The translations under genes were made by a program, and so were the position numbers. Below the pieces are notes generated by a model, which searched no databases, was not told where the DNA came from, and worked only from the letters and a program-made list of their open reading frames with translations. From Geotrypetes seraphini (lineage: Eukaryota; Chordata; Amphibia; Gymnophiona; Dermophiidae): a stretch of 64,000 nt of DNA. This document shows positions 1-10,905 of the stretch, in pieces. The stretch's first letter is position 1. Each line of letters begins with the position of its first letter. The stretch is from the NCBI RefSeq assembly GCF_902459505.1, contig NC_047084.1:460852140-460916139 (forward strand), read 5' to 3'.

Positions 1-2064
1 TCCCCAGATTTAGAAAAGGGTGCAAAAAAAACCGAACAAAAGACCCCGCATGGATAAACAATGAGGTGAAGAAAGCGATAGGAGACAAGAAAAAATCATT
101 CCAGAAATGGAAAAAGGACCAAACTGGGGAAAACTGGAATGAACACAGGAAACGCCAAAGAGAATGTCATCAAGTGGTTAGGAGAGCGAAAAGAGAATAC
201 GAAGAGAGACTGGCCAGGGAGGCAAAAAACTTCAAATCATTCTTCAGATATGTTAAGGGGAAGAAACCGGCAAGGGAGGAAGTAGGACCGTTGGATGATG
301 GAGACAAAAAGGGAGTGATAAAGGAGCAAAAAGAGGTAGCCGACAGGTTAAACAAATTCTTCTCGTCAGTCTTCACAAGCGAGGACACATCCAGTGTACC
401 GGAACCCGAAGTGATCTTCCATGGTGACCAAGAAGAAAAACTGTCAGCAATAGAGGTGAGCCATGAGGATGTCCTCCAACAGATAGATAGATTGAAAAGC
501 GACAAATCACCAGGCCCGGACGGAATCCACCCTAGGGTACTAAAAGAACTAAGAAATGAGATAGCGGGAATACTCCAACGAGTTTGCAACCTATCCTTGA
601 AAACTGGAGAGATTCCGGAGGACTGGAAGATAGCAAATGTTACACCTATCTTTAAAAAGGGGTCAAGAGGAGACCCGGGAAACTATAGGCCGGTAAGTTT
701 GACATCGGTTCCAGGCAAGATGGTAGAAGCACTGATAAAGGACAGCATCTGTGAGCACATCGAAAAAAATGGGCTGATGAAAGCGAGCCAACATGGCTTC
801 TGCAAGGGAAGATCGTGCCAAACAAACTTACTGCACTTCTTTGAGGAGGTAAACAGCCATTTGGACAAAGGGGAATCTGTAGACATCATTTACCTTGACT
901 TCTAAAAGGCCTTTGACAAGGTACCCCATGAGCGGCTACTTAGGAAGCTGTGGAACCACGGGGTGGAAGGGGATGTACACAGATGGATCAAACACTGGTT
1001 GGCAGGCAGGAGACAGAGGGTTGGAGTGAAGGGTCACTACTCGGGCTGGAGGAAAGTCATGAGCGGAGTTCCGCAGGGGTCTGTACTTAGACCGCTGCTG
1101 TTCAATGTATTTATTAATGTCCTGGAAACAGAGACGAAATGTGAAGTTATAAAATTTGCGGACGACACTAAACTCTGTAGAAGGGTTAGAACTACGGAAG
1201 TGTGTGAGGACCTACAAAGGGACCTAAACAAACTGGAGGAGTGGGCGAATAAATGGCAGATGAAATTCAATGTAGGGAAATGCAAGGTCATGCATATAGG
1301 GAGAAAGAACCCGATGTTCAGCTACCAAATGGGAGGATTAATATTAGAGGGAAATAACCTTGAAAGAGATTTGGGTGTACTGGTGGATACAACAATGAAG
1401 TCAACGGCGCAATGCGCAGCAGCCGCGAAGAAGGCAAACAGAATGTTGGGTATTATTAAAAATGGTATTATGACCAGAACAAAAGAAGTCATCCTGCCGT
1501 TGTACCGGGCAATGGTGCGCCTGCACCTGGAGTACTGTGTTCAGTATTGGTCACCGTACCTTAAGAAGGATATGGCAGTACTTGAGAGGGTCCAGAGGAG
1601 AGCGACACGAATGATTAAGGGCATGGAAAACCTTTCATACACTGAAAGATTGGAGAGGCTGGAGCTCTTCTCCCTGGAAAAGCGGAGACTCAGAGGAGAC
1701 ATGATAGAGACCTACAAGATCATGAAGGGCATAGTAGAGAGAGATAGATTCTTCAAATTTTCAAAACATAAAAGAACAAGAGGGCATTCGGAAAAATTGG
1801 AAGGGGAAAGATTCAAAACAAATGCTAGGAAGTTTTTCTTTACTCAGCGGGTGGTGGACACCTGGAATGCGCTTCCAGAGGACGTAATAGGGCAGAGTAC
1901 GGTACTGGGGTTTAAGAAAGGATTGGACAATTTCCTGTTGGAAAAGGGGATAGAGGGGTATAGATAGAGGATTACTGCCTGTTGGGCCGTCACGTGAGCG
2001 GACTGTTGGGCATGATGGACCTCGGGTCTGACCCGGCAGAGGCATTGCTTATGTTCTTATGTTC
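1..2064 (+). mobile_element. CR1-clade LINE, 3' portion (5' end outside window)
   Basis: Non-LTR retrotransposon of the CR1 group. The window opens inside ORF2, and the element ends after the ORF stop with about 95 bp of 3' UTR and a short repeat of the type CTTATGTT near 2,047-2,064, the usual CR1-style 3' tail. The same 3' end recurs at 8,946-9,262 (closely similar) and in a more distant form at 7,105-7,575 and 52,870-53,527, so this is a multi-copy family here. No poly(A) tail is seen, as expected for CR1. Confidence 0.9.
3..1967 (+). pseudogene. CR1-type ORF2 protein: linker, reverse transcriptase and C-terminal domain
   Basis: One reading frame runs from the window edge to the stop at 1,965-1,967, broken by one in-frame TAA at 903-905 inside the motif YLDF-x-KAFDK. 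It encodes the RT of a CR1 LINE, which would reverse transcribe LINE RNA at a nicked target. Visible motifs in order: SPGPDGIHP (RT block 1), NYRPVSLTS, QHGFCKGRSC, the YLDF/KAFD block with the first catalytic Asp, SGVPQGSV, and FADDTKL, which carries the catalytic Asp pair of motif C. The CR1-typical C-terminal part follows (MVRLHLEYCVQYW, TRMIKGMENLSY, FFFTQRVVDTWNALP). The endonuclease domain would lie left of the window. With one stop in about 655 codons the copy is fairly young but not functional as read. Confidence 0.9.
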
Positions 2065-2205
2065 TCTGATGTACCGATGTCAGAGAGAAGGCTTCCGAAT
2101 CGGCTGTGAATCGCGCGCGAGGAGCTGACACCGCCCGCAGACGACTGCAGCAAGGGAGCCAGCCAGAAAATAAGAACATAGAAACAGAGGAAAGTACTTG
2201 AACAT

Positions 2206-2267
2206 ACTGAGAGAGCCATTGAAGATAATGTTCTAATTCATATACATTATCTTCAATGGCTCTCAGT
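2206..2267. repeat. Short near-perfect hairpin
   Basis: Arms of 25 and 23 bp (2,206-2,230 and 2,245-2,267) are reverse complements except for an extra AG in the left arm, around a 14-bp AT-rich loop. The flanks show no coding sequence. It could be a tiny MITE or an arm of an older foldback element. Confidence 0.6.
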
Positions 2268-2279
2268 AAGTTTAAGATT

Positions 2280-3220
2280 TTAGACTAATGAGATTCATCC
2301 TCATATCCTCCTTCAGTGCCTCTTATGTTTCTTCCCACGATCTATTGGCTTTCTTTAGTTAGCGGTTTTTCACTACGTTCACCCTTAGAAAACAGTACAC
2401 GTGTTTGGACCAATAAATATCATCCACCCGTTTTTTTATACTTTTACTTTCCTGCGGCGTCTTCCATTCACTCAGAACTGCTATCAGTACTATATTTAGT
2501 AAGTACTTTTCTTAATGCATTTATATTTGGGGGGTTTTTGTAGACCTTGTTCCTCCGTGCTTGTTGGAGTTTCTCCTGTTCATAATTTGTTTATGATTTT
2601 GGTTTTTCGGTAGTTGAGGTTTTGTTCATTTTGCTTTCCTTCGGCAGTCCGTTAGCCTTTGCCACTCCGCGCCTCTGATTTTAGACCGGCATCCTGTTTT
2701 GTGCTTTTTGCATTTTAACCAATTTCTTCAATGCACTTTTCCTCTGACGTATGATTTCTCACGCTATCCTTCTTAACCCTTCTTGACTGATTTCTCTGGT
2801 GTCTCACCATAAGAGATCTGGCAGTTTTTATTTTTAGTTACATTTCTCGTTTTTTATTTATATTTTTCATTTTTAACCTAGCTGTTTTATTTTGAGACTA
2901 ACTGGTTCATTTTTTTAAATCTTTTCTTTTAGCATAGATGTTTGATTTTACGTTTTTGCAGTCTTATCTATAGTTATCTAGTACCCTCCCAAGTCTTGGC
3001 AGTCTGGCCATGGTCCCTCAGAAAGGCCAATCTCATTGTTCCCTTTTAGGCATTTTCTCCTAGGCTAACTTTTGACACATTCAGTTTCGCTTTGCTAACT
3101 CCCCATTTTTTATTATACATTCTTGTGGCAATACATACTGGCACAGTTTGTATTTTAGGCTTTTTTAGTTTTTAAATTTGTCAATATGTTTGGGTTTTAT
3201 GTATAATTCAGTTGCTTTTG
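2280..3220. other. AT-rich stretch with no recognised feature
   Basis: T-rich sequence without a convincing ORF or repeat end that I can identify. A 75-codon open frame at 2,316-2,543 has no recognisable domain. Confidence 0.5.
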
Positions 3221-3260
3221 TCTGGTTTTGTCTGCTTTTGTCTGGTTTTGTCTGGTTTTG
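3221..3260. repeat. (TCTGGTTTTG) minisatellite, 4 units
   Basis: Four head-to-tail copies of a 10-mer, one with a single change, immediately left of the hAT insertion at 3,277. Confidence 0.85.
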
Positions 3261-3969
3261 GTTTGGGCGCTCCGAGCAGTGGCGTACTAAGGGGGAGGCG
3301 GGGGGGAAGATCCACCCCAGGTGCAGCCTTAGGGGGGGTGTACAGCCGGCCAGGTCCGGAAAACTCTACCGGGCCGATCAGCCTTCCTCTCCCTGACGTC
3401 AATTCTGCCATCGGAGAGGAAGTTTAGGCCAGCCAATCGCTGCCTAGCTGGGCGGAACTTCCTCTCCGATGGCAGAATTGACGTCGGGGAGAGGAAGGCT
3501 GGTCGGCCCGACACAGGGAAGACGAGCTTGGGGTGGCGGCGGCTTTAAAAGGTGTCACTGAAAAAAAAAAAGGAGGCCAGAACTGGGTCACTGAAGGCAG
3601 CATGTTTACTTCATTCATGCTGTCGGTGGCCCGAAGAGTTGCAGCAGTGCTGCTGGGAAGAACAATGAGCAAGCACCGGATCCTGCCGGGGGGGGGGGGA
3701 GGAATAGCATGGGGAGGGTAAGAGAGATGCTGGAACGCGGGGATGGGGAGAAAAGATGCCAGACATCCAAGGGAAGCAAGGGAAGGGGCTGATAGAGATG
3801 CCAGACCACGGGAGGGAGGAAGGAAAGGGGGGAAGAAAGATTGGATGCACAGTCAGAAGAAGAAAGTGCAACCAGAGACTCACCAGGCAACAAGGTAGAA
3901 AAAATGATTTTATTTTAAATTTAGTGATCAAAATGTGCCTGAATTTATATCTGCTCTCTTTATTTTGCA

Positions 3970-4105
3970 CTATGGCCCCCCTTTTACTAAACCACAATAG
4001 CGGTTTTTAGCGCAGGGAGCCTATGAGCATTGAGAGCAGCCCTGGGCATTCAGCGCAGCTCCCTGCGCTAAAAACTGCTATTATGCTTTAGTAAAAAGGG
4101 AGGGG
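3970..4105. repeat. Palindromic MITE, CCCTTTTACTAAACC family
   Basis: Inverted arms built from CCCTTTTACTAAACCAC...TAGCGGTTTTTAGCGCAGGGAG and its complement. The same family occurs at 5,177-5,314, 10,235-10,697, 57,354-57,492 and in diverged form at about 62,920-63,050. The 10,235 copy has a TTA duplication, which points to PIF/Harbinger. Confidence 0.7.
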
Positions 4106-5176
4106 GGTATTTGTCTATTTTTGTATGGTTGTTACTGAGGTGACAGTGCATAGAGTCATCTGCCTTGACCTCTTTAAAAAAAACCTGGAATAGGAATGAT
4201 AATTAACATTTTCTCAGCGTACAGGGCGCTTTGTGTTTTTTAAAAAAATTTTATTGTTGATAGATCATTTTGACTTGGTCATTTTAAATGTAGCTCGCAA
4301 GCCCAAAAAGTGTGGGCACCCCTGAGCTAGAGCATTGAAGTTGCGTGTTTCTGCCGTAAAGGTCATCTCTGATGCAACTGTAAGTTGCAACAGAGACAAC
4401 CTTTACAGCAGCCATATGCAACTACAACACTCCGGCTGATGTAAGAAGGCAGTTTAGACATCGCCGGCCACAGGGCAGGGAGGTTTGTCGGACCGGGCCT
4501 GTTGTCTGGGCCAGGGGGGGAGGGGAGAAAGCGCCACGAAAGTAAGGGGCAGGGAGGGAGGAAGGAAGAAAAGGTGGGGTGGAGAGGAAAACAGGGTAAA
4601 ACAGAGGGGGAGAAGGATGCTGAAAGCACATGGGGAAGACAGAGGGGGGAGAAGTACGCTGAAAGCACATGGGGAAGGCAGAGTGGGAAGAAGATGCTGA
4701 ATGGAAATGGGGAACAGAGAGTGAGGAGAAGATGCTTAAGGGAAATGAGGAACAAAGAGTGGGGAGAAGATGCTGCAGGAAAATGGGGAAGAGAGAGTGG
4801 GGAGAAGACTCTGAAGGGAAATGGGGAAGAGAGAGTTGGGAGAAGACGCTGGCAGGGAAGAAGACAGAGATGCCAGACTATGGGAGGAGCGGAGGGAAGA
4901 AGATGGGTGCCAGACCAATTTGGAAGGAGGGAGAAAGGGAGAGGCACAGTAACAGAGCAAATGGAAGATGCAGAGAGAAGAGGGACAGTGGATGGAAGGA
5001 AGAGAGTAACAAGAAGATGAGGAAAGCAGAAACCAGAGAAGACAAAGGTAGAACAAAAATTTTCTATTTATTTATTGCTTTAGGAGACCTATGTCACTGT
5101 TTCTGTGGTGTTGCATTGTATGCAGAGTCCAGCTTCTTGCTGGTTCAATTTAACCTTTGTCTATGTATTTCTATTT

Positions 5177-5314
5177 TATCCCCCCTTTTACAAAACTGTG
5201 GAGCATTTTTTAGCGCCAGCCGTGGTGGTAGCAGCTCTGATGCTCAGAATTCTACGAGTGTTGGCGCTTTTACCACCGTGGCTAAAATTCACACTACAGT
5301 TTTGTAAAAGGGGG
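5177..5314. repeat. Palindromic MITE, same family as 3,970
   Basis: Ends CCCCCTTTTACAAAACTGT and ACAGTTTTGTAAAAGGGGG are inverted copies around a GC-rich centre. Nested in the right part of the 3,277-5,599 hAT element. Confidence 0.7.
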
Positions 5315-5607
5315 AGGGGTTGGTTTGTGATGACATATTCCATACTAGGCGAAGGTGTTTTTTGTGTTCTGTGTGTTCGAAAGACATGGTTTTCTGTTAG
5401 GATTGATCTGTACTAGTCTGGCTTGTTTAGTTTTATAATGGGTGTACTGCTCACTGCAGTATGTAAGATGCTGCCTTTTCCTAGGTACTCATGTGTGACA
5501 TGTGGCTTGTTACTAAAAATCATGTTTTTTGTACAGATGGGGGGGGAGGTGCAAAAAAATAATGGGCCCCGGGTGTCACATATGCTAGGTACACCACTGG
5601 CTCTGAG

Positions 5608-6399
5608 CACTTCAACAGGGGAAGATGGAGTCGCGTTGTCTTTCCTGAGACTTGTCCCCGGTTCCTGGTAGACAAAATAAGTTAAACTGTAAGTGTGCCT
5701 TCCAAGTCAGTGGACTGTCTGCAGGCGCATTTTTCGGCGGCCCTGGGAGCGATGAGCCTGAGAAGAAGGTCTCTTAACTTTGTGAGTATCCCAACCCTCC
5801 TCTCTTTACTGAATTGAGACCTAATCTCGGTTCACTGACATGCTGCTTCTTCAAGGTGCTTGCATCACCTCTTCCCGTCACTTTATTGCCTTAATGGTTA
5901 AAACCAACTTGTTAATTGCGTGATCTTTTAAGTAAGTTTGTATTCATGATGCCTTAGCATGGGTTGAATAAACTGTCAAGAGCCCATTTTTTAGGTTTAG
6001 ATTGGCAACTTGAACTCACAAAAGAAATGTTTGGGAATGATTTAATTTTCTACTTTAGTGAAGCCGCTGTTTCTTTTGTTTAGGGTTTTTTTTTTACGTT
6101 TTGTTTGTGGAGTCCTGTCAATGTTGACTTCTTTGCATGTGCTGAGTTTTCTAGTTACTAGGAAATGAGTTTTTACTGCCGGTGATATTGCTTTAATTAA
6201 ATGGGCATCTAGGGCTAAAATTAAGATGGGGCCCTTATAGTGCCATATTGCTTGTTATAGAGTGAAGACTGTCCTGTTTTCAATGCTTTAGAGAGCGAAA
6301 GGGTGAGTGTATGTATGGAACTTGGATATGGGAATATGGAGCAGGAGCATGTGTAGAGGGTATTTAGGATAATGTATGTGGGTTAGTTTGTGAAATGGG
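5608..6399. other. No feature recognised
   Basis: Unique-looking sequence between the hAT element and the next CR1 fragment. I see no ORF with recognisable content and no clear repeat end. Confidence 0.4.
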
Positions 6400-6570
6400 G
6401 CAGCTAGGATGCTATGTACTACTAAGGAAAGGTATGGCAAATAAGGCAGAGAATATTATAAGGTCTCTGTACTGCTGTATGGTGTGACCTCACCTTGAGT
6501 ATTGCGTTTTGGTCCTGGTTGTCCTATCTCAATAAAGATAAAGCGTAATTAGAAAAGGTTCAAAGAATAC

Positions 6571-7105
6571 TCCTAGTGGAATTCTGTGCAACTGCACAGC
6601 ACAGAATTTGCACAGAATTTTCCATTCGCATAGAATTCTGCACAGACCTTCTGTTCTGCCCTGACCAACTCTTCCACTGACCGACTGAACCCCCTCCCCC
6701 CTCTGAGAGCCGACATACCTGCGAGCCTCCTAAAGAAGCTTCTGGCAAAGAAAGCGCTATAACCAGGCTGTTTGCAACTAGCCCCACCAGGGCCTTCCCT
6801 CTGCTGCGTCTTCTTGTAGATGGGTGAAGTGGCAGAAGGAAGGCCCGGCAGCCACAAGCAGCCACTTCACAGCACTGCCTCTGCCGGCTTGCCACTACTG
6901 TTACTGCTGCCTTGGGAAGCCCGCAAGTATGTCAGCTGTCATGGGGGGAGGGGGGGTCGATAGGAGAGAGGCCAGATCTGCATGGAGGAGTGGTGGGGAC
7001 ATGGACGCTAGACCGCAGGTGGGGGAGAGGTAGGGACATGGATGCTAGGCCCACGGGGAGGGGAGGGGCCATGTATACTAGGCCCACAGGGAGAGGAGGG
7101 GACAT
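6571..7105. mobile_element. Insertion of unknown class in the CR1 fragment
   Basis: It begins with an inverted-repeat-like stretch (GTGGAATTCTGTGCAACTGC and CACAGAATTT motifs repeated in both senses, 6,577-6,645), followed by a GC-rich part with a short tandem motif (GGACATGGA, near 6,988-7,105). No coding evidence. Boundaries are inferred from where CR1 homology stops and resumes. Confidence 0.45.
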
Positions 7106-7192
7106 GGATGGAAATACTTTTAAAACAAATAAGAGGAAATATGTTTTTCACTCAAAGAATAATTAAGCTCTGGAATTCATTGTCAGAGGATG

Positions 7193-7345
7193 AGTTAAGT
7201 TTAAGTTTAAGTTTAAGTTTATTAGGATTTTATATACCGCCTATCAAGGTTTTCTAAGCGGTTTTTACAATCAGGTACTCAAGCATTTTCCCTATCTGTC
7301 CCGGTGGGCTCACAACCTATCTAACGTACTAACAGTAGTTAATGT
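7193..7345 (-). mobile_element. SINE-like / L2-end insertion with TTAAGT tail
   Basis: A tail of TTAAGTTTAAGTTTAAGTTT is followed by TATATACCGCC...TCTAAGCGGTTT...CTGTCCCGGTGGGCTCACAA. The same core appears at 13,420-13,600. Read on the minus strand the tail is 3', as for a SINE or an L2 3' end. It splits the CR1 fragment. Confidence 0.6.
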
Positions 7346-7575
7346 AGATGGGTTTAGAAAAGGTTTGGACAAGTTCCTGGAGGAAAGGTCCATAGTGTGC
7401 TATAGAGATAGACCTGGGGGAAGCAACTGCTTGCCCTGGGCTCAGTCGCATAGAATGTTGCTGCTATTTGAGTTTCTACCAGGTACTTGTGACCTGGATT
7501 GGCCACTGTTGGAAAAAGTATAGTGGGCTAGATGGTCCATTGGTTTGACCTAATATGGCTGTTCTTAATTATACA

Positions 7576-8384
7576 TTAGGTTTCTGGGGCAGCAGTATAG
7601 TGGAGTTTTTTTGAGATGGGCTAGGTATGTGTTAGGGACAAAAAAGGTGCTAGTGTGTACAGGTATGCAGCAGGATGTGAGTTGGTAGATGGGTTATGTC
7701 TAAGGAGGGTGTTTAGGAGAGTGCTGTGGGAAAGGAGAGGGCAATTGAGGTGGATGTGCAAAGAAGGTATAAGGAGTGGAGTGTAGAGTTGGGAAAAAGA
7801 ATCTCCTATCTCCCAGGGTAAAGCTTTTCAGCCTGTTGCATGAAGTGATGAGTCATAGGAACTGAAACAAATCTCTGAAAGCCTGGAGGCAATTTGACAG
7901 GCTAAAGAGCAGCAAATCCCCTGGACAAGCTAGTATACATCCCATAGTACACTTCTCCCTCAATATTTGCTGGAGTTAGGGGCAGAGCCTGCCTGCCAAT
8001 ATGGGAAAAAATTGCAAATTTTAGGGCTGACTGACCCACCCCCGCCTCCCTCCTGCTTCCCGGACCTCTCCACGCTGAATAATGTGCTGAACAAAGCAAC
8101 CTTATCAACATCTGATGTTGATAATGCTGCTTTGTCAGCACATCATACAATACTTGTGTAACCACCTTTTTACGCTTCCCCTAAATTGTGATCAAGAGGC
8201 TAAAAGAAAACAGCCAACAATACCTGATACCTGAGCATTGGAAAATAAATAATAATAATTAACTAATAAGAATAGTGTATACCAAATCTCCCCGTCCCGC
8301 CCCACCCAGCTACTTTTTCATGCCACCCAGCTGGAAAAATTTTCTGGGGAGAACACTGTGCTTATTCAAAGCCTTTCCAGAGTA
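7576..8384. other. No feature recognised
   Basis: No ORF or repeat that I can name. A short CT-rich patch near 8,036-8,060 and an AT-rich patch near 8,240-8,280 are the only compositional features. Confidence 0.4.
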
Positions 8385-8680
8385 TCCTTGTGAGTTGTTT
8401 CTTGTTTGTTTCTGAATTTGTCTACCAAGCCCCTTCCCTTACTTTGTTTAAAAGCAGACTAAAATCCCACCTTTTTGATATAGCTTTCAATCCATAACCT
8501 TACTCCCCACTACCCACCAACCTAGCCAGCAGATTAATCGTTGCCCTTAACTGTATCCATGACATCCTGTTTGTCTGTTTAGATTGTAAGCTATTTCAAG
8601 CAAGGATTATCTTCTTTGTGACTCTACAGTGCTGCGTACGTCTGGTAGCACTATAGAAATAATTGAAATTGAAATTCACT
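8385..8680 (+). mobile_element. L2-clade LINE 3' end
   Basis: Decayed C-terminal coding remnants (LKSRLKSHLFDIAF-like around 8,446-8,490) are followed by the standard L2 3' UTR phrase with TTGTAAGCTATTTCAAGCA and CAGTGCTGCGTACGTCTGGT, ending in an A-rich GAAATTGAAATTG repeat. Confidence 0.75.
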
Positions 8681-8945
8681 GCCGCATGTAGGTTGTTTAT
8701 GGTGATAGCTGTCTTGACGTGAGTACTGTGTATCACTGGGCCAAAAAATGTAAAGTTCGTGGATCAGGAAGGGCTGATTATGAGATAAAAACCAGAGTGG
8801 ACCACCTGTGACAGAAACAAATAAGTCTCACGCAAGAAAGATTGACAAACTCGTAAACAATCAGAGGATCAGAGGAAGTGTAATATTGCATTCCTGAAAA
8901 CTTTGAAATAATAATTGATAAAAGAGTTCACATGTACAAGAAGGA

Positions 8946-9262
8946 AATTTTGTTGCAACACATACCATCCAAAAGGGCATTCAGAAAAGTTGAAAGGGGA
9001 TAAATTCAAAGCGAATGCTAGGAAGTTCTTCTTTACCCAACGTGTGGTGGACACCTGGAATGCGCTTCCAGAGGGCGTAATAGGGCAGAGTACGGTACTG
9101 GGGTTCAAGAAAGGATTGGACAATTTCCTGCTGGAAAAGGGAATAGAGGGGTATAGATAGAGGGTTACTGCACAGGTCCTGGACCTGTTGGGCCGCCACG
9201 TGAGCTGGGCACCATGGACCTCAGGTCTGACCCAGCAGAGGCATTGCTTATGTTCTTACAGT
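8946..9262 (+). mobile_element. CR1 3' end, same family as 1-2,064
   Basis: About 210 bp of C-terminal ORF2 (with FFFTQRVVDTWNALP and STVLGFKKGLDNFL in frame, stop at 9,158-9,160) plus 3' UTR and the CTTATGTTCTTA tail. Very similar to 1,780-2,064, so the two are members of one recent family. The sequence just upstream (8,690-8,890) may be a decayed mariner fragment (frame with YHWAKKC) but I cannot establish that. Confidence 0.85.
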
Positions 9263-9860
9263 TCATTCCTGTAATGATATGTGCAAAACTAACCCATTTG
9301 GAGAAATTGCTCTAAGACACAAAGATTCTTTAAATAGCGCCCAACTCAGTAGGTATCAAGGGAAACAGTAACATAACATAAATCTTTATTTATATACCAC
9401 ATTAGCCTTTCGATTCAAGATAGTTTACACAGGATAATAAAATACAGGGAGAAACAGCAAATTTCAAAATTTAGGAATGATACAAGTTTTGCAATCACAT
9501 AAAACGATTAGCAGGAATTTAGCAGAGGTGTATGGGGAGTAAGATATTGAGTAGGAGTGGTCTAGATTTGGGTCAACAATGAGAGATGGTAATTCATTTA
9601 AACTGAGTCATCCTGTTTGGGGAAGAGGAGTGTTTTTAGGAGCTTCCTAAAATGCATGCGTGATGTTGAAAATCAAATTAGTTGACTCCATTCCGGATCT
9701 TTAGAAGCTGCTTGGTAGGATAAGAATTTATTAATAAATCTCTTGTGGGTGAAACCTTTAATTGAGGGGAAGGCAAAGAATGACTGAGGTCGAGTGGTAC
9801 GTCCGGGTCTGAAGAATGAGAATTGATTAGTAAGGTAATTGGGCAGTAAACCGTTTAGAG

Positions 9861-10085
9861 CAGGGGTGTCCAACCTGCGGCCCAAGGACCGCATGCGGCC
9901 CCGTGAAGTATTTTGTGTGGCCCCGGTTGAGGGCGATGCAGTGTTTTCCTCTGCTGCCCCCGGGTGTTTATCATCTTGCCGGCTCTCTCCTCTGTCTTGC
10001 TGCAGCATTTGAACGTTTGTACGGCCCCAGAAACATTTTTTTCGGCCATTGCGGCCCAGGGAAGCCAAAAGATTGGACACCCCTG
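9861..10085. mobile_element. hAT MITE with perfect 8-bp TSD
   Basis: Ends CAGGGGTGTCCAACCTGCGG and TTGGACACCCCTG, 225 bp, flanked by gtttagag on both sides (9,853-9,860 and 10,086-10,093). No coding capacity. Confidence 0.9.
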
Positions 10086-10234
10086 GTTTAGAGCTTTATA
10101 GAAGAGACAACCAAATTTAAAAAGTACTCTGTTCTCAATTTTCAGCCAGTGGAGTTTGTTATAAAAAGGTGTTATGTGATCACATTTTTTCAGTTTGAAT
10201 TTTAGCCTTACGGCGGTGTTTAGAATGATGCTTA

Positions 10235-10697
10235 GGGCTCCTTTTACAAAGCTGCGCTAGCGGTTTTAGCATGCTTTTAATATTTAATTAAACAGTTCTT
10301 AAATTAGTGATTTTATTTTACTGTGTTATGCTATGTGTTTATTGATTCCCCTAATGTATTTTCCTTTGTTTTGCTTTTCTTTATTAATTGTATTTCAAAC
10401 CCTTATCTTACCCTATGTAATGAGTATAATGTACTATGTATTAGTTTTTCCACCCGTGCTATTATTTAAAGTCTGTATTGTATTGTCTCTATTTGACTAT
10501 ATTTTAATATGTTCATCGCTTAGAATTTGATTAAGCGATCAATCAAGAAAAATAATAAACTTGAACTTGAAACTTGCGCACTAGATGCTAACGCCAGCAT
10601 TGAGCTGGCGTTAGTTCTAGCCGCGTAGCACGGGTATAGCGCGCACTAAAATTCTGCGTGCGCTAAAAACGCTATTGCAGCTTTGTAAAAGGAGCCC
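10235..10697. mobile_element. PIF/Harbinger-type MITE with TTA TSD, containing a retroposon tail
   Basis: Ends GGGCTCCTTTTACAAAGCTG and CAGCTTTGTAAAAGGAGCCC are perfect inverted repeats, and TTA flanks both (10,232-10,234; 10,698-10,700). Inside, about 10,275-10,570 is a plus-strand L2/SINE-like 3' end (CGCTTAGAATTTGATTAAGC then AATAATAAACTTGAACTTG). Confidence 0.85.
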
Positions 10698-10905
10698 TTA
10701 GTTTCTGGAAATGTTTGCGTCGTCCCGCTAAGAAGGTGATGTTGCAATAGTCTAAGATACTGAGGACTAGTGATTGGACTAAGAGAGTGAAAGGTGCTTG
10801 GTTGAAGAATTTCCTGATAGATCTGAGTCTCCAAAGAGTGCAAAATCCTTTGCGTGTGACATGGTTGATTTGAGCAGGATTTGACCAGGATTCAGTACCT
10901 ATCAC

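Larger units (their letters stand above)
3277..5599. mobile_element. Nonautonomous hAT element with composite interior
   Basis: The left end begins CAGTGGCGTACTAAGGG and the right end finishes CTAGGTACACCACTG, inverted ends of the hAT type. The 8 bp outside are gctccgag (3,269-3,276) and gctctgag (5,600-5,607), a 7/8 target duplication of hAT length. The interior has no transposase. It holds a hairpin at about 3,370-3,512, a purine-rich block (3,700-3,880) followed by a second hAT family's 3' end (to about 4,325, ending GTGGGCACCCCTG), and another long purine-rich block (4,500-5,045). It looks like several nonautonomous elements fused or nested. Open frames here, in both strands, are by-products of the biased composition. 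Confidence 0.8.
6400..7575 (+). mobile_element. CR1-clade LINE 3' fragment, interrupted twice
   Basis: The piece at about 6,420-6,570 translates to the CR1 block around MVRPHLEYC (diverged), and the piece from about 7,105 continues with a frame containing NTFKTNKRKYVF and then the 3' UTR with TGGATTGGCCACTGTTGG and a tail like AATATGGCTGTTCTTA. The fragment is interrupted by about 530 bp of other sequence (6,571-7,105) and by a SINE-like insertion (7,193-7,345). Old copy with many stops. Confidence 0.75.
9366..10905 (-). mobile_element. L2-clade LINE 3' fragment carrying two nested MITEs
   Basis: On the minus strand the order is RT C-terminal region (KGFCTLWRLRSIRKFFNQ and VQSLVLSILDYCN, near 10,870-10,740), then RTTRPQSFFAFPSIKG and FINKFLSYQAAS (near 9,830-9,690), then a 3' UTR with TATATACCACATTAG and an AACATAAC repeat at 9,369-9,380. 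These blocks match the order in the fuller L2 at 28,894-33,295. A hAT MITE (9,861-10,085) and a Harbinger MITE (10,235-10,697) interrupt it. Confidence 0.8.

Noticed and set aside
2206-2267. Possible microRNA precursor
   Set aside because: The hairpin is nearly perfect and in a TE-rich region, which fits a MITE better; no conservation evidence.
4363-5307. Long Glu/Lys/Gly/Arg-rich frames (plus) and Ser/Pro/Leu-rich frames (minus)
   Set aside because: Explained by the purine-rich strand of a nonautonomous hAT element. Same for 39,680-40,463, 56,800-57,369 and 60,860-61,538.
8690-8890. Mariner transposase N-terminal fragment
   Set aside because: Only a weak YHWAKKC-like match and no terminal repeat; not enough to call.
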